Source: Platycnemis pennipes (Eukaryota > Arthropoda > Insecta > Odonata > Platycnemididae). From it: a stretch of 64,000 nucleotides of DNA. Below are positions 45,401 through 55,530 of this stretch, piece by piece. The translations under genes and the position numbers were made by a program. The notes beneath the pieces were generated by a model. That model did not search any database. It had not been told where the DNA came from and worked only from the letters and a program-made list of their open reading frames with translations. The stretch lies in assembly GCA_933228895.1 (NCBI GenBank), contig OW121851.1, forward strand, positions 125,039,624 through 125,103,623, written 5' to 3'. Positions within the stretch are counted from its first letter, which is position 1. The number at the start of each line of letters is the position of its first letter.

Positions 45401-47430
45401 AATTAGCCTGATGTTGACGAAATGAGCTGAGGGTTCTGCGGTTTAATGTTCCGTCCATTGAAATACGTGAAGACTGTCTTGTGTCAAATGTTGTGCATTA
45501 AACTGTAACGAACCTTGTGGTTACTAGCACATTTTGCATACTTGGCTGATTCACCCCCCTCGACTTGACTACGGGAAATTCTGGGCTGACAATTATCCAG
45601 AAGTTGTTTCTTCATTGTGTTCATAATGAGTGAGGCACAATACCTTAGGGACAATAGGAAGATTATAAGGCGCTCGTTGCCGGAGCTACCGGCTTCGACC
45701 TTGCCCCCCATCAATGGCTCGATCGTCATTCCCAAGGGCAGTCATTTCTTACGTACTCTCCCTCCACAATTCACCCCCTCATGTCCACGCTACCCACCGC
45801 ACTCCCTTCTCCGCCAGCTCATCTTTCTACCTCCGTTCTCCTCATCCATCTATCGACTGCCATAAATGGACCCGGAAACTTCTCTCCCCATGAAAGAAAT
45901 AGGAGTCTGCGGCCTATTTTTTTTATTCCGATCGCCTGTCGATATCCGCAGTTTCCATACGTTCTCTTCATTTTCTTCAATTGCCTTTGAAACGTCCTCC
46001 TCGTCCTCGGCAGCACGGAAGCAATCTCGAATGAGGCGAAGGAGAAATCATAAAAAAGGAGAAAAATATAGCGGTCATTTGATCGGAATATAAAAATGAA
46101 AGTAATGTCTTTGCCATTTCAAGCAAAGGCGGTGATCGTAGGAAAATACATTATCTGGGTGTGGTTGCTATGGAAGCCAGACGAGGTCCGCCCAACCAAT
46201 GCATTCCCTGCCGATCAATCGGCAGGTAAATAATAACATTAAAACAACTTGTTGTGTTTTATTTAATTAAAAAAAAGGAGACGGTGGAAGAGGGTATCCA
46301 TCTCCCTCCACCTCTCTCCTCCCCTTTCTCCGTCTCACTTGCACAAATTGACGAGCAAAAGTTTTCCGTCAACTTTCCCCCATATTTCACATGTTGTCAC
46401 GCAATGGCGTCAAAATGTACCCATAAACATTTGACACTTCAGAAATATTTTACACGGCTTTAGCAGTATAACCGCACATACATACGTGTATTCCAAGTCC
46501 TGGTCCTATACTTCCGTTTGGAGATTCTTGTTGTGTATGAATAGGATAGTTGTCAAAATATTAAATGCAAAATTCATAGCGTTAATGTATGATCTGAGTT
46601 TTCCAGTGGGCTTGCATTAAAACTTTTATCGATTACGATTTGCATCGTTGCTATCGTTAAAACACCCTGAATTATTTTTTTAGACTCTTGTTCAACTATT
46701 TTCATTTATCTCGACAATGACCCACATTTAAATGCTACGTTTGACACTCTTGAATAAATCATTTGAATTATTTTCAATTTTATGCTTTGAATAGTAGTGA
46801 AATTTATCGCCGTTGCATATAATTACGATAACCATTGTAAGTTTTGTTTATTTTTCTCTTCTTCATACATGCTATACATTTATTTTATGCGATTATTGTG
46901 TCAGGCTTCGGCTTACATTTCTACATTCTTTAGTATATTTCTCTGTTATGCGTTTTAATGTGTATTACAGTAATAAATAAGTATCCTTGTCTCTGAAAAT
47001 TGCTCTCAATCGAGCGAAAGATCGGTTGAAGGACATCTAGAAATCCACCGCACATGCCACTCGATTTGCCCGCGGTATAATCATGAGGTGTTTTCGGAGC
47101 AAAAGCGAATATTCCGTGACACTCACCAACGACCTTATTTTCTGTTGGCTGAAATTTCGACTGTATAGAATGCCGACGACATCGTATGTGCTGTGGATAT
47201 TAGCGATCACGGTCTCGCTTGCGCAACATAATGGTTCAATTTCGTTCTTTTATTAGGAGTAATTTAGTTTGCAGCCATGTTCTCAATAGCTGATGTGGCT
47301 CTGTGTTTCTAATTATCATGTATCTTTCACTTCTTGGTGGTACCTCATCCTTAGTAGGTACCTCATCCTTAGTAGTCCCCAAATATATCGATATTATTTT
47401 TTGCAAGTCCTTTTAACAATAGGTAAGTCT
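45401..47430. other. No supported gene; C-rich patch
   Basis: Bases 45,690-45,870 are C-rich with chance frames; the rest is strongly AT-rich. TGGTACCTCATCCTTAGTAG is partly duplicated in tandem near 47,338-47,375. Confidence 0.45.
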
Positions 47431-47988
47431 ACTGGGTGCTTTCGATTTGCGGCTACAGCCGGCGATAGAGGGCGATCGCCACGCCGCGGTGCTTTCGATT
47501 TATGTAGTTGGATCGCCGTCTATCGCCGGCTGCCGGCGACTCTCTGCTCTGAGGAGAGCCGAACAGATGAAAAGCAGTCGGCATAATATGACGTCACGTC
47601 AACCAATGCAGCAACAAAGTATCAACAATAGTTTTTGTAAACACGCAGGCACTGGAAAGGTATTCTTCGGCATTTATCGATCAGAACTCCAAAAATACTG
47701 TTATGCCATTCCACTAACATACGTAAAAAATTATTAAAATCAATCACAGTACATTTTACCGAGCAAAATTGGTGAATGGTATGGCTGATTCGAACTTTAC
47801 CGGACGATTCCCTTCATTGCTTCTTTCTTATTTACCCTTCAATTCCCTGAACTGACTGCGCATGCGCGACAATCGGGTGCCAGCTGTGTTTCATTTCATT
47901 GGCTTCCTGGCGATCGACGGCACCTGCGTTCGATAATCTGCTATCGCCGCACCTAAATGAAAAGCACCCACATGAAAAGCACCCACTG
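47431..47988. mobile_element. MITE-like element with inverted ends
   Basis: The left end ACTGGGTGCTTTCGATTTGC and right end (reverse complement) CAGTGGGTGCTTTTCATGTG match at the tips and again in an inner CGGCGATAG block. The right end carries a tandem GTGGGTGCTTTTCAT. Near the left end 47,458-47,477 and 47,511-47,530 form a 20-bp stem with one mismatch. No target duplication is clear and there is no ORF. Confidence 0.55.
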
Positions 47989-48434
47989 AGTTCTCTGCCG
48001 GCTACCTCGATAGCGGTTGGCAGGAGGTGATTTATCAACAACAATTTACCGTTTGACATGCTAATCATGGTTACGTAATTAGAAAAACTGGCGCTGGTTA
48101 GGCAAGCATCATGTGGGTATTACTGTATTATTAGTAACAGCGGATGGATCGATTTGATAGATAGTTTTCTACTGGTCATGGTAGGTATTGATGCCTACCC
48201 TCATCGAATTGAGGCATATTTGATACCACACTTGATACTCTCCATAATAAATTTTCTTCTTCTCACTTGGCCTCGCTTACCCAGCATTCATCCCATAGTA
48301 ACGATCTTCAGGATTCCATTCTCCCCAAATACCTGTTCCGTTCACTTACCCTGATTTCTGATAGCAATCTTCTTTCATTCAGCGCCTTTTCATTCGTTGG
48401 TCGGAATTAAATTAAATCTATTATTGCCACTTAT
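47989..48434. other. No supported gene
   Basis: Nothing recognised. Confidence 0.5.
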
Positions 48435-48841
48435 ATTCATCATTATCACTAGTCAGTAATCCTTAGATTCGTTTGTCGCAGCTCTCCGCTGAATTCTTAT
48501 ATCAGCTAGTCTCTTCATATTTACGTATTTCTTCTCTTTCACACCCTTCATCACTTGTTCTGTGTGTATCATACGAGACCTTCTTTTGCCGTTCTTCCCG
48601 TCCACTTGTACTTCAACGATTGTCTTCATTAGGCTATCATGTCTCATGATGTGGCCGATTAAGTTTTCCTGTCTTCTTCTGGGGGTATTCATAAGACTTC
48701 TCTTTTATCCCACTCTTCTTAGGAATTCCTCGTTACTTACTCGGTCGATCCATTTAATCTTCATCATTCTCCTGTAGCACCACTTTTCGAATGCTTCCAC
48801 CCTTTTCTTCTCCACTGCCGTCATCATCCATCGTCCACTTA
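48435..48841 (-). mobile_element. Family B non-LTR retrotransposon 3' end
   Basis: The minus frame 48,453-48,692 contains RRRQENLIGHIMRHDSLMKT, IVEVQVDGKNGKRRSRMIHT, EQVMKGVKEKKYVNMKRLAD and IRIQRRAATNESKDY, stop. Upstream in another frame are KWCYRRMMKIKWIDRVSNEE and FL. 5'-truncated and frameshifted. Confidence 0.8.
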
Positions 48842-48899
48842 TATCTACATCTACATAATACCCTGCAAGCCACCATAAAGGTGTGTGGCAGGGGGGAAT
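48842..48899 (-). mobile_element. Family A LINE tail copy abutting the family B element
   Basis: TATCTACATCTACATAATAC, CCTGCAAGCCACCATAAAGG, TGTGTGGCAGGGG. Only the terminal module is present, directly at the 5' truncation point of the family B copy. Confidence 0.8.
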
Positions 48900-49599
48900 A
48901 TATTATTCGGATAAAATGACACTTAAAAACCTCAATATCTTACCATTTTCCTTCCCAATTTTACCTTCATGGCCCTTATGCCTGCTTTCGGACTATGGAT
49001 TAGTGGTCAGCTGTTCGATTTTGTCTTTTCACGAGAAGTCGCTCGTTCCTCCGTTCCGATTGTTGGGAGGCAGTGTGTGTCGCTGTCCAGTCCCTTCTTG
49101 CCGGTCCTTCCTCCCACCTTCGGCCAATGCCACCCGCCCACCCGTCCACCCTCGGACCACTACTTAACCCGTTTCCCCTTTGGAGAGCACCCCCCACCCC
49201 TTCATCCCACCTGTATCACTCTCCCTCCCACCCCCTTTCCTCCGCCCCCGATATCTTCTCCTTTCGATATCCGCGCCCTCGCACCAGACGTGACTCATTC
49301 CACCGGCGACGGTGGTGCCACCTTATGTCCTTGTGACGTCACGGACGGGAATGCGAAAGTAAGAGGGGAGAAACAATCCGTAACGCCCCTCGTTTCACTC
49401 TCTTTCCACCCCCCCCTCTCAATTTTTTTTCCCTTCCAACTTTCCCCTTATTCCCCTTTTTCCCCAGAGGCTGGAGCTGCGTTTCCTCCCACGAGCGTGG
49501 ATAAGCTCTCAAAGCCAAGATGATGGCCTTCGACACACGATCAACATATTTAGGCTATCCAAATATTTGCTTTATTACTAGAGGGCTACTGGTAAACTT
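48900..49599. other. No supported gene; C-rich patch
   Basis: Bases 49,060-49,480 are C-rich on the plus strand, giving a proline-rich 184-aa frame (48,969-49,523) with no domain and an overlapping 65-aa minus frame. Treated as composition. Confidence 0.4.
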
Positions 49600-49850
49600 G
49601 AGATGGTTTGGTACTTGCCAATTGGATTTCTCAGCTCTCGAGGGAAGAATCTATGCGAAGATGTACAAAGCAACCTTGCACTTGGAAAGGTGGATGCTGC
49701 CTACAGGATAGTGAGGAACCTCTTCAAGGAACGGAGCGCAAAATGCAATGCCATAAGGGACAAGAATGGAGAAATTTTGATTGAAAACGAGGACAAAGTG
49801 AAGATATGCGAAGAATATCTGGAAGAGTTATGCAACGGAAAATGAATAAA
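49600..49850 (+). mobile_element. Non-LTR retrotransposon ORF2 fragment (region between endonuclease and reverse transcriptase)
   Basis: The frame 49,603-49,845 ends DAAYRIVRNLFKERSAKCNA, IRDKNGEILIENEDKVKICE, EYLEELCNGK, stop. The pattern IRDKNGEIL...WxEYFEELxN is characteristic of the linker before the reverse-transcriptase domain of RTE-like ORFs (family knowledge). Truncated on both sides. Confidence 0.75.
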
Positions 49851-49863
49851 AATATATTAACGG

Positions 49864-49960
49864 ACGCCACGGTAGCTTAACTGGTTAAAGCACCTGGTCG
49901 GAAATCAGGGGATCCGGGTTCGAATCCCGGTCAAGGCGAATGATATTTTTCTCTGTGGAA
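49864..49960 (+). mobile_element. tRNA-like SINE head (tRNA pseudogene)
   Basis: A box GGTAGCTTAACTGG (49,871) and a perfect B box GGTTCGAATCC (49,918) with T-arm CCGGGTTCGAATCCCGG. The acceptor stem pairs only partly (CGCC with GGCG) and the anticodon loop TCGGAAA lacks T33, so it is probably a SINE head, not a working tRNA. Confidence 0.7.
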
Positions 49961-50045
49961 TTTCTGCTATCGACTATTTCGATCATGTGTTGAATTTAAT
50001 TCAACATTAGTTTGGACCCTCTCTCATCTGGTCGTTATTATTTAA

Positions 50046-50170
50046 ATCTACATCTACATAATACCCAGCAAGCCACCACAAGGGTGTGTGGCAGGGGGTG
50101 ATTGCTCACCAAACATGCACTACATATCATGCATAAAAAAGGAATAGTATTAATATAGTAGTCAGAACTA
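50046..50170 (-). mobile_element. Family A LINE tail and start of 3' UTR
   Basis: CTACATCTACATAATACCCA, GCAAGCCACCACAAGGGTGT, GTGGCAGGGGGTGATTGCTC, ACCAAACATGCACTACATAT, CATGCAT. It is of the subfamily seen at 28.8 kb. Confidence 0.82.
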
Positions 50171-51144
50171 CACTCGAAGGGGGTGGGACGATTGTATGTG
50201 TTTTTTGACGAATTACTCTCATCCGTTGTGTTATTCTGGAGTATAATGTAATGCGTAATTTGATTATTCAATTATTCCTCACTTTTAGCCATGTAAAGCG
50301 CTGCAATATGATTCTTATAACTCGTTGAAATTAGGCAACGTCGGTCAGTTCAGAGTATGCAATGCTAGAATCCGGATAGTATCTCTTTCAACAAAAATCT
50401 AAACAGTGTGGATTCTGGAATATTGGAGCTATGCGAGAAGAAACTAGTGGTGGATTGGGACGAGAAACCGTTCCACGTGAGTCTTAAAGTCTCTCGGTTC
50501 AGTCAGTCTTCTCTTCACCAGCTCAAAAATGAAACCGACCTTCAGGTTGAAGGCTTTAGTTTCGTGTTTACGGCGGAATTGAATTTATGACGGGTTAAAA
50601 TATACGCATCGGAATCGCGCGAGGAAAGTGTTACAGCAAGTATTGGAAATATCACCTCGTGGATTACCATATGTCCTTGGGAGTGCTAGGTTTGGCATGT
50701 ACATGGCAGGTAAATACCACGCAAGTCATGGTGAATTATCGGTACTAAGAAAAATTCTTTTTTACTGGCGTAGATCTGTGTTATTTTTATTCTAAGTTAA
50801 CGGCAGTAGTCTTAAAGGCATGCCGCATAAATCATGATCGAACTTCTAGTCCGTCTATAACTTTAATGGCCTATTTATCCCCTTGCAGCAAGTTTATCCT
50901 TAGACGTTGAACTCAAATCTGAACAACCTGTCACATATTGATACCTACCTGAGATTCGAATTTTCCTGGGAGATCTAGCTGCACTTGCAGATTAGGACGA
51001 ATTCCTGAAACAGTTTATTTCCCGGTATCAATGGGTTTGTGTGGGACGTTCTCTGGCATTACCTAAGTCGAATAAATCATTTCTAAAATAAGGGTTTTCT
51101 CACTCTTTTGGCTTACTTTCCGAAGTACGTTTCGAGTTGTTAGC
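50171..51144. other. No supported gene
   Basis: AT-rich, nothing recognised. Confidence 0.5.
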
Positions 51145-51148
51145 TTAA

Positions 51149-51878
51149 GGAGGTTGATCCGAAAAGTGAAAGTCATGTCATTTTTTTTATATTTTCAGCA
51201 CTTATAGAACTAAAGTTCCTCTATGTAATAAAGTAAAGATAATTACACCAACCCATACTCCTTGTTCCACAAATTGCATTTGAAATTACATACGATTAAC
51301 GGCGAGAATGGCCATCACATGGGAATATAACGTTTAAAAATACCATAGTGACATGTCATTTTTGCAAAAACTGATATTTTATGCGTAATTTCACAAGAGA
51401 TAAAATGACACGAAAAAAAGGCATCAATCTACCGTATTTTTCGCTAAATCCACCAATTTCTGCGCTTATAGCAGACGAAATGCGTAGTTGTCTTCAAGTG
51501 GCGCTGCGGTAGCTCCAGCCAAAATGTATGGCGTATGAATAATATCATTACTAATGAGATATTAAAGCATATTTCAGAAAAATATTATAACATAACGTTT
51601 GATAGTAATATTCTGGTGTTATAAATTAGTAAATTCATTGAGTACATGAATTTATTTCTTTAAATTAAGTGCTGAATGACTCCATCGTCGAGCTGATTAA
51701 AATTATCATAAAAAATAAATCCTTCGACTTTACATCGTATTTCCTGTGATACTTATGTCTTTCAATAGCTTAGGTAATTTTCTTTGTGAAGTAAGGATCA
51801 CTTAGCAGGCATATACTCGTACTTAAATTAATAAGATTCCTCAGACAACTTGACTCAAGCAGTCGCGAGCCAACCTCC
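51149..51878. mobile_element. TTAA-flanked MITE, 730 bp (piggyBac-like by target site)
   Basis: TTAA at 51,145-51,148 and 51,879-51,882 flank ends GGAGGTTGATCCGAAAAG and (reverse complement) GGAGGTTGGCTCGCGACT, which share 8 exact bases and then partial similarity. TTAA duplication is the piggyBac signature. The tips are not the usual CCC start, so superfamily assignment is tentative. The interior is AT-rich with no transposase. Confidence 0.6.
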
Positions 51879-51882
51879 TTAA

Positions 51883-52230
51883 CAGTACCGAAGAATTTTT
51901 TTAATCCCCAGTTTTCGCTGTTGTTTGCCTTAACTTTGGATTTATAATTTGCAGCTCACGTTATACCTTCTTGAGAGTAAATATTTTCAACATAATTTAT
52001 TATTTAAGCGTAAAAAATTCAGAAAAAGAATTGTTGGGCTGTGAACCTAATTTAGCACCAGTTTAAGTGACGAGGAAAGCGATTCATGTCACACGGCTTT
52101 TAATCTGTGCTCATTGGATGCGCGATGAGTTCGCTGTCATCATAATATTATATATTCTAAATTAAACTAAGGTGTAATAAATGAAAAGATAAAATGTATT
52201 GCTATTAACCGTTGACTGTGGGCGGCGATA
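51883..52230. other. No supported gene
   Basis: AT-rich, nothing recognised. Confidence 0.5.
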
Positions 52231-52276
52231 GTTATACCCATGGTACTAATACATGTATTAGTACCATGGTTATACC
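52231..52276. repeat. Perfect 32-bp palindrome flanked by 8-bp direct repeats
   Basis: 52,238-52,269 is a perfect palindrome (CCATGGTACTAATACA then its complement). GTTATACC occurs directly at 52,231-52,238 and 52,269-52,276. Confidence 0.85.
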
Positions 52277-52370
52277 GATGCTAGCATGTACGGTAATATG
52301 CTGATCTTGCTTGTGCACGGTATGCATAAATGAAATTGAGTGCGGCATGTTTAGCCGGACACCGTGCTCT

Positions 52371-52460
52371 ACGCCTACGTAATTCCCTTGCGAGCCACCG
52401 CGAGGGTGTGTGGCAGGGGATGAAGATCACCAAGAGTGCACTACTAACATGCAACTATGA
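52371..52460 (-). mobile_element. Family A LINE tail copy, short-tail subfamily
   Basis: GCGAGCCACCGCGAGGGTGT, GTGGCAGGGGATGAAGATCA, CCAAGAGTGCACTACTAACA, TGCAACTATGAG. The inner boundary is the same as in the 18.7, 20.6 and 43.9 kb copies. Confidence 0.8.
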
Positions 52461-52689
52461 GATGTAGTGGTCCTACTTCATACTCACACGCTCTACTCGA
52501 ATGTGAGCCTGGTTGGTGATATTAAGGCAGAGATCACCAATTACTATACCCAGAAGCGTGCGAAATTAATGCACTAGGGCAAGTGGGATCTTTCTTTTCC
52601 CTTTGCTACCTGTAGTTTTCTCGAAGGCTTTGGTACACATACGGGTACCGAAACTTTCGAGATATATTTGTATACATATGTGATTACAT

Positions 52690-52795
52690 ATTCAGCATGA
52701 ATTTAGGTGGAGATGTCCATATAGGTCTCTCCTTGATTCGAACCCGGGAACTCCGGTCAGTAGCCCAACGCCTTACCCTCCGGACGCCGTCATAC
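52690..52795 (-). mobile_element. tRNA-derived SINE, type III-like
   Basis: The minus strand has GGCGTCCGGAGGGTAAGGCG, TTGGGCTACTGACCGGAGTT and B box GGGTTCGAATC (52,745-52,735). It shares GACCGGAG with the 9.4 kb head. Confidence 0.65.
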
Positions 52796-52877
52796 GTTTA
52801 TCTTGAAGTAAAAACAAATCTTAAGTTCCTTAAAGAAAGATCTGGCGCTTTCCCGGCGAATATGCTGCGTGAAGGTT

Positions 52878-53056
52878 TCTCGGGTACTCCATCGGGTTAT
52901 TGCGTCCATGTCCGCCGACATTTCGATTCCCGACTCGGTCATCGTCTTCAGGGCTTCTGAATGCCTGAAGTTTCCCAATGTCTCAGAAGCCCTGAAGACG
53001 ATGACCTAGTCGGGAATCGAAACGTCGGCGGACATGGACGCGGTGGAGGACCCGAG
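52878..53056. mobile_element. Palindromic fold-back element with hammerhead-like cores on both strands
   Basis: The arms 52,902-52,960 and 52,983-53,041 are reverse complements over nearly 60 bp (GCGTCCATGTCCGCCGACAT...), with looser pairing out to CTCGGGT/ACCCGAG. On the plus strand 52,992-53,023 reads CTGAAGA, C, a GAT...ATC hairpin, GAAAC, followed by GTCGGCGG. The minus strand of the left arm gives the same order. Confidence 0.75.
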
Positions 53057-53151
53057 TTCCTTGTTTGAAAATTGCTCATGGCGTAATCCATAACGGAGAG
53101 CATCGTTTTCCTGTTTTTCATAAAATATGACCTAAAGTCGCAGATTTAGTG

Positions 53152-53448
53152 TAGTGTGGTGTAGCGGTTAGAGTACTGGACTCTCATTGGGAGTGCCCAG
53201 GTTCGATTCCCGGCAGTGGAAGATATTTTTCAATGGTAAGCCGGCTCCTACTTGAATGTTTTGTGGAGAATATTCGAGCACAGTACTCCGTCCGTCGGAT
53301 GTGACGTTTAACCGTGCTCCCCTTGGCGTCTTTTCAGGCTAACGCTGGGTTTCTCTCCACCCTTCCGCCTTTCCCTTCCCATCCTTGTTCTTCTCCTCCC
53401 GGTCTGAAGAGCCTATTAGTGCGGAAATAGACTTGAAAACACGGATGA
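53152..53448 (+). mobile_element. tRNA-derived SINE, type I, apparently full length
   Basis: A box TGGTGTAGCGGTTAGAG, B box GGTTCGATTCCC, then GTGGAGAATATTCGAGCACA, GTACTCCGTCCGTCGGATGT, CTTGGCGTCTTTTCAGGCTA, and the 3' module CCGGTCTGAAGAGCCTATTA GTGCGGAAATAGACTTGAAA. A 9-bp direct repeat GTAGTGTGG at 53,151-53,159 and 53,449-53,457 may be the target duplication, although the 5' copy overlaps the head. It is the reference copy for type I. Confidence 0.85.
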
Positions 53449-54363
53449 GTAGTGTGGCTGAGGTTCTAATCGTCTCTTTTAACCGTAGGGTTCATTTATC
53501 AGGGTGCATTCAAGATCCCTGGCCAATCCTGCCGAGAGGGTCCTCCTCACTTGGGCATCGGCCATCGACGGGCCCGTCTTGACTACTCCCCACCCCCCTC
53601 CCTGTTTAGATATCTACGCCTTCCCACGCTCTCGGTCCCCTCCTACTCCCCAGATGTCCTCCCACTCGCCTCGTGGAACGACCCGGGAGACCTCGAACAC
53701 ACTTCCCACAGACCGTCTCCTCTATATATTTTCATTCTTTCCCATTCGTGATTTTCATCCTCCTTTTAACTGCCCGCGCTTCCATATTTGCAGGACTGGA
53801 GAGGAATTTGCTGTTTCATTATTTTTTGCTTCCTTTAATTTCGCTCCAATCGAGCAGGAGGCTATTAATCCCCCTCTCCGCGATCTCCATTTCCCGCCCA
53901 GCTCTCCTTTCCTCCACTTTCTTCTCTCTTTCTTTCCTTTGCGGTGACCTCTCTTTTTGGTCATGCCCCTCGAGTGCGTCACCCGAACACAACGGGCGGA
54001 ACCTTTTCGCTGTCAGCCCATCGGGTCCCTGACCTTTTTTTACACGTTTCTTTATTTTTGCGTAGGAATAGGAAGGAAATGATGCAGGGAAATCTTTTTT
54101 CCTTTCTTTTCTGACGTTTTTCAGGGTCGGGATGACCCGGATGCGTATCTAACTGCCCCTTTACCTCCCCTCTCCCCATTAACAGACATGCTGGTTTTCG
54201 CCCACGATACCATTTCCACCAGTAGGTAATTCTGTCTTCCATATTTCTTATGCCCTCCTCATGACACGTTAACGTCGAGATCGTGGCTCTTCCTTACTCG
54301 GAGTATACTTGGTAGCCAACCATTTGTGTTTGGAAGAATCGTGTTGGGGAGTGCTACGAGATG
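53449..54363. other. No supported protein gene; C-rich patch, possible upstream region of mrj
   Basis: Bases 53,480-54,020 are C+T-rich with overlapping frames (147 and 119 aa plus, 75 aa minus) that look compositional. The patch could be promoter-proximal for the J-protein gene, given the strong donor at 54,363, but nothing proves it. Confidence 0.25.
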
Positions 54364-54689
54364 GTAAGTGGAGGTACAGGTAGAATCATTTGCACAAATT
54401 TAAGGCAGGTCGTTTTTCTTAAGGCATTAAGCATTATTAAAAACTCAATTTCATTTCTGTGTATCAGATCGTAAATGTGAAATCTGAGTGATAAAGAGTA
54501 AAAGAGGGGGTGGGGCTTCAAAAGTTATTTTTTTCTGCTGGAAAAAATTGACACTTTTACTGAATGGACAACACACGCAATGGATATTATTACTGGCTGC
54601 CTGGCATGTGCAACAGTCGCAAAAAGTCTAGATTGGAATAATGTAAAATTTGGTCTTATAAAAGAATGCTGATGATAAAAGAGACCACG

Positions 54690-54751
54690 TGATGTTCCGT
54701 GCCATACATCATAGTGGTGGCTTGCAGGGTACTAAGTTGTATGAAGTAGAT
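54690..54751 (+). mobile_element. Decayed family A LINE tail copy
   Basis: GTGCCATACATCATAGTGGT, GGCTTGCAGGGTACTAAGTT, GTATGAAGTAGAT. Confidence 0.6.
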
Positions 54752-55429
54752 TGGCGAAGGCGACGATTCTAACAGGTTTAATTTCGAACTCGTTCTCTGA
54801 CGCTGGAAAATAACAACGCGCCATCATGCTGTCTGGGATCATCACAATCCGATGAGTAAAGTGAGAGTCATCAATCCACAACTTAAGAAAGAAGAGTAAT
54901 TTAACTAAATTTCTAGAAAGCGTCCAAGTTCATGTCAATGCTTTCGGCTGAAGGGATATGAAATAGTTTACGGGGAAGATTTAGTGGAAAGATGCGTCTA
55001 TTGCTACCATCTAGGAGAATTCCAATATTTAATCAAATCGATGTTTTATGGCCTATTAGCATTTACTGCCGCATCTTCAAAAATGGATAATACATCGATA
55101 TCTGCGCCTTTAATTTGAGAGCACTTACCACTACTCGGGTGTCTTGCTTTTTTTTACAGACAGTAGTTTCGTTATTTCATGCCCGCTTGCCACGTCAGAG
55201 CCGTGAATGCTCTAGCGAGTAAATGTATTAATACATTGTTTATATACTTGTGTGTGTAGGAGTGAAATTCTGCCTGAAAGGAAATTTGGAAATAAAGATC
55301 ATAGACTTGACTACTAAAAAACTGCTCTCTGCATTCTTCCCAGTTTCCTTCCGCGTAGGTTGGCAAGATGACGACAGTTTCGCTGACTTGTCAGCGTCTT
55401 CAGGTCGAAGGACCTTCGCTTGTATGCAT

Positions 55430-55530
55430 GATCTAGATATGATCAGTGTATCTGAAGATGTAACTAAGTTTACGAAACCCGGGTCGTAGCAATAAATCTC
55501 ATCAGTGGACCATTGCAAGGTGTAATTTAT
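55430..55530 (+). mobile_element. Solitary arm of a fold-back element with hammerhead-like core
   Basis: 55,452-55,478 reads CTGAAGA, T, GTAAC-TAA-GTTTAC, GAAAC, then CCGGGTCGT, almost identical to the 1,646-1,680 centre. The matching inverted arm was not found, although GCGTCTTCAGGTC lies 60 bp upstream. Confidence 0.6.

Noticed and set aside
48969..49523. 184-aa proline-rich plus frame
   Set aside because: Proline content simply reflects the C-rich DNA; no domain, and the frame begins right after a LINE tail.
49864..49939. Functional tRNA gene
   Set aside because: Acceptor stem only partly pairs and the anticodon loop lacks T33; it fits a SINE head better.
52692..52978. 87-aa plus frame over the SINE and fold-back
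   Set aside because: It translates a SINE and the arm of a palindrome.
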